This document shows, piece after piece, positions 12,282 to 22,290 of a stretch of DNA of 64,000 bases (the stretch's first letter is position 1; each line of letters starts with the position of its first letter). The notes below the pieces were generated by a model. It saw only the letters and a program-made list of their open reading frames with translations. It did no database searches and had not been told where the DNA came from. Source of the stretch: Nemania diffusa (taxonomy: Eukaryota; Ascomycota; Sordariomycetes; Xylariales; Xylariaceae); NCBI GenBank assembly GCA_038501195.1, contig JBBPUQ010000011.1, positions 124,001 through 188,000 of the forward strand, written 5' to 3'. A program made the translations under genes and the position numbers.

Positions 12282-12584
12282 TGTCGGTTAGTTGTACTAT
12301 AGTAGTACTGTACAACCGAAGGTCATACGCAAAAAGTAGTAGCACTAGGATTAAAGTTTTCAAATGTTACAATTTCTAAGTTTAGAATGTAAGTGGTGTG
12401 AGTTATTATATAAGCTATATAGGGCCGTATAGGTCAGGTGACCTGTAGGTCATATAACCTATAAGTAGGTCAAATGACCTGCAGTCGACTGGACTAGAGT
12501 CTAGTCGACTAAGCTGTCTATTATATAGGCTGTATGTACTACGTACGCAGTATGTCCAATATATGTATAAATATAATACCAACA
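12282..12584 (+). repeat. 3' LTR of inner element (303 bp)
   Basis: Full-length copy of 10,188-10,490 with mainly C-to-T and G-to-A changes. It is preceded by TTGCTAATTTGCAGTTGCTA, a segment also found just before the 3' LTR of the outer element (about 16,461-16,480), which supports a common family. Confidence 0.9.
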
Positions 12585-13327
12585 AATAGCTTATTTATTT
12601 ATTTATTTGTTAATTTATTTATTTATTAAATAATTTATTTATTTATTAAATAATTTATAAACTTATTAAAATATTTATTAGCTAGTTTATTTGTTAATTA
12701 AATAATTTATTAATTGATTTATTTTTTTATTAATTAGTTTATTAATTTGTTTATTTATTAAATAACTTATTAATTAAATAATTAATTTATTTATTAGTTA
12801 ATTTATTTATTTATTTAATAATTTATTAGTTAAATAATTAATTTATTTATTAATTAAATAACTTATTTATTTATTAATTAAATAATTAATTAATTTATTT
12901 ATTTATTAAATAATTAACTAATTTATTTAATAATTTGTTAGTTTATTAAATAAGTTATTAAGTAATTTATTTACTTATTAAATAATTAAACAATTTATTA
13001 ATTTATTTATTAATTAACTTATTTATAAACTGATTTATAAACTTATTTATAAACTTATTTGCAAATTTATTTATAAATTTATTTATAGATTTAATTATAA
13101 ATTAACAAAAGTTTAAAGCTTAAAGCTAAAATTAAAAGTTTAAAATTAAAAAAGCTAAAAATAAAAAAACTAAAATTAAAAAAACTAAATTAAAGTAATT
13201 TAATTAAAGTAATTAAAATTAAATAGCTTAAAAAGCTAAATTAAAGTAGCTTATATAAAATAGCTTATATAATTTGATTTAAAAGTTCTGTTAAAATTAA
13301 TAGCTTTTTTTATATATATGTAGTATT
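12585..13327. repeat. TTTA-rich internal region of R unit 1
   Basis: Irregular TTTATTTATTAATTAAATAA repeats run to about 13,090, followed by an AAAATTAAAAAAGCTAAAAA segment up to R2. The same order recurs in unit 2 (14,391-15,128). The part of unit 1 before the inner element is at 9,926-10,187. No coding potential is visible. Confidence 0.8.
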
Positions 13328-13577
13328 TGTTACAAACTAGCAAAAAGTGCAAGTTTACAAGCTTGCAAAACTGACTTAAACCTATTGTAAATAGAACTTT
13401 TAGGACCTCTAAAGTCTTTAGGACCTATTAAGGTCTATTTAACTGATCTAGACCTACTTAACCTACCTATAAGTAAGTTTAATAACCTAAGGCCTTGGCT
13501 AGATTCCTCTCTTTTATATCGCAGTTTTTACTACTATAATAATACTATATATTAACCCCTTATAGCAATCCATAGTA
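13328..13577 (+). repeat. R2: middle LTR of element R (250 bp)
   Basis: Exactly the same length as R3. It is the most AT-mutated of the three copies: for example ACCCCTAGGACCCCTAGG in R3 has become ACTTTTAGGACCTCTAAA. It ends CCATAGTA and is followed two bases later by the PBS-like TGGTGCAGTAAG. Confidence 0.85.
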
Positions 13578-15128
13578 AATGGTGCAGTAAGTCGCGATCC
13601 CTCGGCCGACGAAGAGAGTAATCGGAATTCCCCTCCTTTTCCCCCTGTCTTGTACCAGCTAAGTACAAAAATTCAACCCGATCGATTGCCTTAAGTACAG
13701 CTAAATTAGTTCTTTAATAGCCGCATCTGTATAATATATTCGACTCAGTTTTGCACCGTTGCAACTTATTTATTTAGTTTTTATATTCAAGCGACAGTTG
13801 TTATGCCTTTGTTTTTTCAAACTTTGTTCTAACGGCTTAGCATTTTTTATTATATTTTCAAAAAACTTTATTAGTACTAGCTAAATTAATTCTTTAATAG
13901 CTGCAACAGTAAAACATAACAAAAAAAATACCCACAAGCAAATTTAACAACTTAGCTATCGACTGCAACGCTAGATCAGTTATATAAGCCGGATTAATTC
14001 TTTAACAGCTGTGTCCTATATAGTTCTTCTAGCCTCTAGCCGTTACAACAGCTTTTTCCTGCGTCAGCCGTCGATTAATTATATTATATTTTTCCCGCGT
14101 CTACTGTTAAACTATACGATTATAATTATATTTTTTTTGCTCGATCTATTAAAACAAAGTCGTTTTCTTTTTTTTCTGTTATATAACATATAAACATAGA
14201 ACTTATTATTTAAATATATTTATATATAAACTGTTTTTTATATTTATAACTTTTATAAAAAGCTTATAAAACTTATATTATAAATATTTAATAAAAAAAC
14301 TTATTATTTATTTTATTTATTTTTTTTTGCAATAAATTTTTATAAATTTATTTATATATATATTTATTTATTTATTATATTAACAAGTAGTTTATTTATT
14401 TATTTATTTATTAATTTATTTATTTGTTAAATAATTTATTTATTTGTTAAATAATTTATAAATTTATTAAAATATTTATTAGCTAATTTATTTATTAATT
14501 AAATAATTTATTAGCTAATTTATTTTTTTATTAATTAATTTATTAATTTATTTATTTATTAAATAACTTATTAGTTAAATAATTAATTTATTTATTAATT
14601 AATTTATTTATTTATTAAATAATTTATTAATTAAATAACTAATTTATTTATTAATTAAATAATTTATTTATTTATTAATTAAATAATTAATTAATTTATT
14701 TATTTGTTAAATAATTAATTAATTTGTTTAATAATTTATTAATTTATTAAATAAGTTATTAATTAGCTTATTTATTTATTAAATAATTAAATAATTTATT
14801 AATTTATTTATTAATTAATTTATTTATAAACCGATTTATAAATTTATTTATAAACTTATTTATAAATTTGTTTACAAGTTTATTTATAGATTTAACTATA
14901 AATTAATAAAAATCTAAAGTTTAAAGCTAAAATTAAAAGTTTAAAATTAAAAAAGCTAAAAATAAAAAAACTAAAATTAAAAAAACTAAATTAAAATAGT
15001 TTAATTAAAGTAGCTAAAATTAAATAGCTTGAAAAATTAAATTAAAATAGCTTGTATAAAGTAACTTATATAGCTTGATTTAAAAGTTCTGTTAAAGTTA
15101 ACAGCTTTTTTTATATATATATAGCACT
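13578..15128 (+). repeat. Internal region of R unit 2
   Basis: The first 540 bp (to about 14,115) has no partner in unit 1 and keeps many CpG sites and a moderate GC content. It contains three copies of a roughly 27-bp word close to GCTAAATTAATTCTTTAATA (13,700, 13,880 and 13,988). The rest is AT-rich and matches unit 1. At 14,381-14,400 (TAACAAGTAG then TTTATTTATT) it shows the uninterrupted site that the inner element occupies in unit 1. No protein was recognised. Confidence 0.75.
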
Positions 15129-15378
15129 TGTTACAAACTAGCAAAGGGTGCAAGCTTACAAGCTTGTAGAACCAACTTAGACTTACTATAAATAAAACCC
15201 CTAGGACCCCTAGGGTCCCTAGGACTCACTAAGGTCCACCTAACTGACCTAGACCCACCTAACCTACCTATAGGTAGGTTTAGTAGCCCAGGGCCTTAGC
15301 TGGATTCCTCTCCTCTATATCGCAGTTTTCACTACTATAATAATATTATATATTGACCCCCCATGGCAATCTGTAGTA
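15129..15378 (+). repeat. R3: last LTR of element R (250 bp)
   Basis: Starts TGTTACAAACTAGC and ends CTGTAGTA, most simply a RIP-altered TG...CA. It is directly followed by the AAAAT duplication and then by outer-element sequence. The mutation level is intermediate between R1 and R2. Confidence 0.85.
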
Positions 15379-16496
15379 AAAATAGCTTTTTTTAACACTA
15401 TTGTAAAAAAAAAGTAGTTATATAAACTGTTTTAAAAACAGTTTTACTTTTTTTAAAAAGTTTTAATTTTGTTAGTTAATTATATAAGTTGTATAGCTAT
15501 ATTTAATACTTTGTACTAAAAAAAAAAGAAGTTTAAAAAAAAGATCGAAAGAAAAAGTTGAAAAGAGTTGAAAACCAAAAAAGGTCAAAAAGAGTCGAAA
15601 AATCAAAAAGTTAAAAAAGTTCCAAAAAGTCCTTTTTCGAAATTCTATAAAGCTCTAAAAAGTCAAAGAAGTTTTAAAAAGTTTAAAAAAGTTTAAAAAA
15701 GTCTTAAGAAATCTTTTTAACTAGTTTTCGACTTAGTTAATTAACTAGTTGTAAATTTAATTAAATAACTAGTTTTTAAATTGATTAATTAGTTAATTTT
15801 AAGTTTAGTTAAATAATTAATTAATTAACTAACTAGCTAATTAATTAGCTAATTAATAAATTAATTAACTAGTTTTAACTTTAGTTAAGTAATTAGTTAA
15901 CAATATAATAGCTTGTTAACTAAAAAAAAGTAAAAAGAAAAAAGAATAAAAAAAAAAAAAAAAAAGTATCAATGTTGATTTAAATAATATATTAACCGTT
16001 TTATTAATTTATTATATAAAAATTATTAGCTATTATAAAAAAAACTTTAACTTTATAATAAGTAAGTTTTTTTAATTTAAATCGTTAATTTTATACTTTT
16101 TTATACATTAGTTTTTAAAGTTATAACAAACTAAAAAAGTAAATATATAAAAAAGTTATCGATATTTAACAGTTTTATTTAGCTAAATTTAGTTAAAAAT
16201 TAATTTTACTTTATAGAATTATTGAAAAAAATACAAAAAGTTGCAAAATAGCTTGCTATATCGTTAATTGTTATATAAAAATTACTAGTTATTGCAAAAA
16301 AGTTATTTAATTTTGCAATAAATAAGTTTTTTTATATTTAATAATTAATTCAACTTTTTTTTATTTGCTAACTAAATAATAGTTCATTTTAATTGTATAA
16401 AATTAAAAATATAACACTAAAAGCTATTTTTAACAGCAGCTAGTTTTTGTTTTTTTAATTTTGCTAATTTGTAGTTGCTAATAAACTACTGATTAA

Positions 16497-16760
16497 TATC
16501 GATTAGTTGTATTATTAACAAAAGTACATTGTATAAAGCATACTTACTAAACGCTGAAAAAGATTATAGAATTTCTAAATTAATAGTTAAAAATACTATA
16601 TGTTGTAAATCTAAGTTTGTAAAAATCTCAGCTATAGTACAGATTATATAAGTCCGTGCAGATCACATGCCGTATAGTTGACTAGACTGTACGTCTATAG
16701 TACTGTCAACTGTAGGCTATATGTACTGCGTACGCAGTACATACAACTATTAGACCAACA
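16497..16760 (+). repeat. 3' LTR of outer element (264 bp)
   Basis: Homologous end to end with 9,110-9,373. It keeps the hairpin TACTGCGTACGCAGTA near 16,724-16,739, also present in the inner-element LTRs, which links the two families. The final CCAACA is intact here, while the 5' copy has CTAATA. Confidence 0.85.
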
Positions 16761-17414
16761 GATATATATTTTTTATATATTTATATAATTTATATATAAT
16801 AGTAAAAAAATATTTATATAATGTTTTAGTATTATATTTATAGCTTATATTAACAGATTTTTAATATAGCTTATATAAAATATCCGACCATTTTTTTAAA
16901 GCAGTTAAAAAAGCTGTAAAAATTATATATTTTATATTTAATATATTTTATTAGCTATACTATAAAAAAAATTATATTGACATTAGATCAAATGTTTACT
17001 ACTATATTATAACTTTATACTATATAAATATTATAAATAGTAATAAATATAAACTATTTAATTATTAAATGATTTAATATTTAAATAAAAATATTTTAAA
17101 AAAATTTATAATAAATCAATTGTTTTTTATTTTAAATATAAAATAATTAAATAAAAAATTTCGATTATTATATTCTGTTATTTCAAAAAAAGTAATAATA
17201 AAAAATGCTTGCTTATTTATATTATAGCAATAAATAAATATATTATCGACTTTAATAAATTATATATTATAGCTTATATAAATAAAATTATTAATTTATA
17301 TATATATATATTGCGAAATTTTATATTATATTATTAATAAATATTTAATTATTATAATATATAAATATATATATTTAATATTAAAAAATAATTAATTAAT
17401 TTATTATAAATTAT

Positions 17415-17614
17415 TATAATAAGCTAAAGCTTAGTTGCTATAAGTATATATTGTTTATAATTTAGTTTAAAAAAAAAAAAAAAAAAGTTTTTTTAGTATA
17501 TATGTTATACTTTGAAGCAGCTAAATAGTTTAGTATATATAGCTAGTACAGTTTTAGCAATTGTTTAGAACTATATTTATAAGCTAAATTTAACAGCTTA
17601 TACAGTTTGTAATA
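17415..17614 (-). repeat. LTR of element C (200 bp; 3' LTR in element orientation)
   Basis: Starts TATAATAAGCTAAAGC and ends TTTGTAATA on the + strand. It is matched base for base in position by 24,641-24,840, with transitions only where I compared, apart from indels in the poly-A tract. Confidence 0.85.
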
Positions 17615-17619
17615 TTATT

Positions 17620-18095
17620 TTTTTTTTTGAGTTTTTAGTATAAAGCTTTATAAAAACAGTTCTGTTTTTTTTTTATATTTATTTAAAAGTAGTACAAACA
17701 ATACTTAAGTTTAGTTATATTATAAAGCTTGTAAAAAGCAGCTTTGTTTAATTATACTTTTATTGTTTTCAAGCTATTTATTTATAATGTTTTTTTTTTA
17801 AAATAACTTACTACTTCTTAATATATTTGCGCTGTTTTTTTTTAATTTTTCTTTAGCGTTTTTTCTATTAATATATAATTTGTTTTTTATATGTTTTTTA
17901 ATTTCAAGCTCTTTTTTTTTTAATTCTTTAGTTCTGCTTATAGTTACTGCTTTTTTTAGCTGTTTTAAAACATAAACAGTATTAATTTAACTGCTATTTT
18001 TTACTGCTTTAATAATACTATATAAAAGTGCTTTTTTTTTTTTTTTTTTAACTTTTTTTTTTTTTTTTTTTTTTATACTTAATTGTAAATCTAAC

Positions 18096-18128
<33 letters not shown>

Positions 18129-18420
18129 TGTTTTTTTTTACTTTTATACTGCTTTTTTTTTTAAGTTGCGTTTATTGTTGTTTTTATTTTTATTATATTT
18201 ATACTAACTTTATAACAAATAGCTCTTATTTCGTTTTTATATAATTGTTTTTTTTTTTTTCTTTTTTTTATATTTTTATTTTTTATTAAATTAAATAATA
18301 TTATATTTAGTTTTTTTATTTTTATTTTGTTTTTTTTTAGTTTTAATACTTTTTTTTTTTTTAGTTTTTTTAAATAAAAATAAACTGCTATAAACAAAAT
18401 CTTTTTTATTATATAAAATT
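17620..18420. repeat. Poly-T-rich 3' part of element C
   Basis: Long uninterrupted T runs (for example around 18,030-18,130) sit near the element end that is 3' in its own orientation. On the - strand they would be lysine-codon-rich pol or tail sequence, or RIP-expanded A tracts. The open frame at 18,161-18,397 (-) is Lys/Ile/Asn-rich and not credible as a gene. Confidence 0.5.
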
Positions 18421-21400
18421 TTATTAACTTTTAGTTTTTTTTATATTTTAAAATAAATAATCTGCAGCTTTTTTTCTGTTTTTTTTTTGTTAATAATAAT
18501 AGTATATTTTTTATTTAACTAAAAATCTTTATAACTTTTATATAAACATAAAAAGTAAATTTTTTTTTCTTTTTTTTTTATACTTGTTTATTTTATACTT
18601 ATATACTATTTATATTTTATACAAAAATTAACAAATGTTATTTTTTATATATAAGTTTTATAAATAAATCTAGTTATATTTGTTTGTTTATAAATAGCTG
18701 TTTTTTTTTTTTTTTATTTTATTTCTGTTTATTTGTTGCTTTTATATAGTTTTAATATATAGTATAAATAGTTAAAACATATCAAAAGCTTGTTTTTACT
18801 ACAAAAGTTTATAATTTAGTTTAGTTTAATAAATTTATTTTTTGCTTTTTTTTTACTTTATTTCTGCTTTTTTTTTAACAGCTAGCAACTAATATATATT
18901 TTTTTTAATTAAAAACTATATCAAAATATAATAATATTAGTTATTAAACTTTATACTTAATAAATTTTTTTATTACTTTTAATTTGTTTTTTTTTATATT
19001 AATGTTATTAACTTTTTATTTTAATAATATAAAGTTGATATAAGTCCTTAATTTATTACTTTTTAAATAATATATAGTTTTTTTATACTAAACAATTAGT
19101 TCAAAACTAAAAAGTATAAAATTAAATACTTACAATTAATTATATTGTTTTTAAATTATATAGTTAAAGTTAAAAAATATTTAGTCGATATTAAAAAATA
19201 TATAGCTAACTTAATAGCTAAAAATATACTATTTTATATTAAAAGCTTTAATAAAAATTATAGCAAAATTAACAAATTTTTTAACATTAATTTCGATAGT
19301 ACAAGCTTGTTATATAACAGCTAAAATACTAAAAGCTAAAATAAAAAAAGTAGTTTATAGCTTTTTTGCAGTTTTAGTATAGCATAAAAAAAAACTAACT
19401 AAAATAAAAAACAAAAGAATTATTTTATTACTAACAAAAAAAGTTTTAATATATATATATTAACTTAATATAATTAATTTAAGCTTTACTAGTTTATTTT
19501 TAAAAAAAAAGCAGTTTTTTTTTTTGTTTTGTTATTAATTAATATTAACAACTTATAATAAATTATCGCATATAATTTATTAAAAAATATACAGCTTTTT
19601 TTTTTTTTTTTTTTATGTTATTATTATTTAATACTAAGTTTATTATATTTTTTAATGTTACTATATCTATTTTTGAACTATTTTAATACTGCTATATCTA
19701 AAAATTTTTTTATAAATTTTTATAACAGCTAAAAATAGCTTGTTTATTTAACTAAAACTTGCTTTTTTTTAAAGCTGCTTTTATTTTTACTTTATTTAAT
19801 ATATGCTTAAAAAATACTTTTTATTTAAAACTTATTATTATTTAAGATTACAGCTAATAGTTTAAAGTTTAAATTAATTTAAAAAAGTAAAAAGTTTTTT
19901 ATAATTTATTATAAAAAATCGATATAAAAATAGTTATATATTTTTTTAAACACATTTAACTTTATTACATATAAATTTATTACTTTTATTATTTTATATT
20001 TTAAATATAACTAAACTAACTTTTAAAAAAATTAATTAGTTTTTATATTTTTTAAATTAAGCTATATTTAGTTGTTTTTTTAAAAGTATTTTATAAAACT
20101 GCATTTTTTGTTAGCAGCTTTTTTTATTTTTTATTGTACTGCTGCTATAGCAGTTTATATAAAACTTTATATATTTTTTAATTTTTATACAAACATTTTT
20201 ACTAATATTTTTAGCTTTTTAATAAATATATTCAAATGTTTTATTAGCTTTATTAAGTTTATATAGTACTTATATTAAACAAAAAAAAAACTAAACTTAA
20301 TAATTAACAAGTTTTTATTATTAATTGTTAAAGTTATTTTTAGTAATAGTACTATTTAATCGAACTATATATAAACTATAAAAGCTTTAAAATATATTAA
20401 TATTTTTTAATTCGCTTTTTTTATTGTGTTATTTATTTTTAAATAGTATATAATATTTAATTATTATTTAATATTTATTAATTTGTAAAATTGTTACTAG
20501 AAACTTTTTATTTAGTTTAAATTTTAATTGCTAGTTATAGCTTTCGAAAACTTATAAAATCGCTAAAAATAGTTTATAAACTATTTTATATATATTTCTA
20601 TGCTTATAAATTCTATAGTTTTTAAAATTACTGCTTTGCTAAGTTTGTTAATAATTACTATAATAAACAAAAAGTTTTTAAAAGTTGTAGCAAAAAAATC
20701 TATTATAAAGTTTATTAAAAACTTGTTCTAAAACTGCTTTAAAACAAATAAAAGCTTAAAAAGCTTTTTTTTTTGTTATTTTTAAATATTTTTTCTACTG
20801 CATATATTACAGTTTGCTATAAAATAGTATACTATTTAATATATTTTAAATTAAAAATAGCTCTTATTTAATATAGCTATTATACTATTATAACTTGAGT
20901 ATTTAATTAACAAAAAGTTGTAATAGTTCTATATTAAGCTAGTTTAAAATAGCTTTTAATTTAATATTTATATATATTTTTTGTAATAGAAAATCTTGTT
21001 TAGTTCTAATTTGCACTTTATAATAAAAATATTTAAAATTTTACTGTTTATTTTGAATTTTTGCAAGAACTTTTTTTTATTTTTTTATACTACTTATATT
21101 GCTAATTTATAACTTAAAGCTTTTTTTAAAACAGTATTTTATACTGTTTATAAATTATTATTTATAAAAACATAGCAACTAAACAGTAAATTATTTATTA
21201 TATTATTTAATATGTTAATATTATAGTGTTTTTTTAGTTCAAAAACTAGCTATTTATAATATAAAAATATAAGCTTTTTTTTTAAAATTTGTTTGTTTGT
21301 TTTTAAAAATAAGTTTTATTTCTGTTTTAATAAAACATTTAATTATTTACTATTAACTTCTATTTTATAAATAAATATAAATTAAAAATTAATTAAAAAC

Positions 21401-22049
21401 TTTAATTATTTAATTTATTATTTTATAAACTGTTTAATTGTTATAAAATATTTAAAGTTTTTATAATTAAACAATATTTAAAACAACTTTTTTAAACTAT
21501 ATAGCTTGCTACTTTATATTTTTATATAGTATACTATTGCTAACAGTTTTTTATTGTAAATTTTATAATTGTTTTTAACTTTTAACAGCTTTTGTAAATA
21601 ATAAACTATTAAACAAAAAAGTTTTTATTTATTACGTTAAAATAAGCACTTTTTATATACTGTTTTTAAACAATCTGCTTTTAAAACTGTTATTTTATTT
21701 AAGTTGTACTAAACTAATATTAGTTCTAACATAAAAAAGTTTTTAAACTTTTTAAAAGTGTTTTTTTTTTTGCTTTTTTACTAAAACAGTATATTTTTTT
21801 TTATTAAAACAAAAAAAAAAGCAGTAAAATTTAAATAATTTTTAATAAACTACTAATAAAAATTTATAAACTTTAAAAAACTATATATATTTTTAAATAA
21901 TTTAAAAGTTTTTTATTTATAAATAATATATATTTTTTTAAAGTTTATTTTTATTTCTTTTTTTACTTTTATAATAAAACTTAAATATTTAGTTTTTATA
22001 ATAGTAAATTTATATTTGTTAATATCGAAATATAATTTTATAGCTTCTA

Positions 22050-22290
22050 AAAAATTAAGTACTTGTTTTATTTTTTTTATATAGTTTTTTTTTAAACTGT
22101 TTAACTATATAAATATATCGTTTATATATATAAATATAAAAATGTTTAAATATTAATATAAAGCAGTATTAATATAACACTAAAATATTACTAAAGCTTT
22201 AAAAAGTTTAAACAGTATAATTAGCTACTTAAAAAGTTTAAATTTAATTTGAAACACTATTTTTTATTTGTTTTTTTTTTTAATTTTAAG
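22050..22290 (-). pseudogene. RT active-site segment of element C
   Basis: The - strand reading gives the RT palm: a block ending in FKHFYIYIYINDIFI, then a stop, then KKNYIKKIKQVLNFLEA and a segment ending TKYLSFIIKV. Order and spacing match Ty3/Gypsy RT. The first Asp of the catalytic pair reads Asn (AAC), the product of a C-to-T change on the opposite strand. Confidence 0.8.

Larger units (their letters stand above)
10188..12584 (+). mobile_element. Inner non-autonomous LTR element, 2.4 kb
   Basis: Bounded by two 303-bp LTRs (10,188-10,490 and 12,282-12,584), both starting TGTCGGTT and ending AACA, with a perfect 5-bp target duplication AATAG (10,183-10,187 and 12,585-12,589). By hand alignment the LTRs differ at 35 sites, all transitions; at 30 of them the 3' LTR has A/T where the 5' LTR has G/C. 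The interior (1.8 kb) has no gag-pol. It holds a leader with a TGG-type primer-binding site at 10,492, a G-rich array (10,610-10,850), a tandem array (11,300-11,710) and about 500 bp of unique sequence. The size resembles TRIM-type elements. The insertion lies inside unit 1 of the R pair. Confidence 0.9.
9712..15378 (+). mobile_element. Tandem LTR-sharing element pair (R) inserted in outer element
   Basis: Three copies of a 250-bp LTR-like block occur: R1 at 9,712 (3' part deleted), R2 at 13,328-13,577 and R3 at 15,129-15,378. The array is R1, internal 1, R2, internal 2, R3, so two units share the middle LTR. The whole array is bounded by a perfect 5-bp duplication AAAAT (9,707-9,711 and 15,379-15,383), which shows that it behaves as one insertion into the outer element. 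Unit 2 is complete at about 2.05 kb, with a PBS-like TGGTGCAGTAAGTCG at 13,580. No gag or pol is visible. The tandem form could come from recombination between LTRs of two copies. Confidence 0.8.
9110..16760 (+). mobile_element. Outer non-autonomous LTR element, interrupted
   Basis: Two 264-bp direct repeats (9,110-9,373 and 16,497-16,760) bound this element. They start TGTTAATTAG and TATCGATTAG and end CTAATA and CCAACA, consistent with TG...CA ends hit by RIP. The 5-bp flanks are AATAT (9,105-9,109) and GATAT (16,761-16,765), a target-site duplication differing by one G/A transition. After the 5' LTR comes a leader matching that of the inner element, including a putative primer-binding site. 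Without the nested insertion the element is only about 2.0 kb, with no gag or pol. At 15,715-15,900 is a RIP-eroded version of the tandem array seen at 11,300-11,710 in the inner element, so both belong to one family. Confidence 0.85.

Noticed and set aside
18161..18397. Lys/Ile-rich 78-codon frame on the - strand
   Set aside because: Lies in the eroded 3' part of Gypsy element C; at most a pol fragment.
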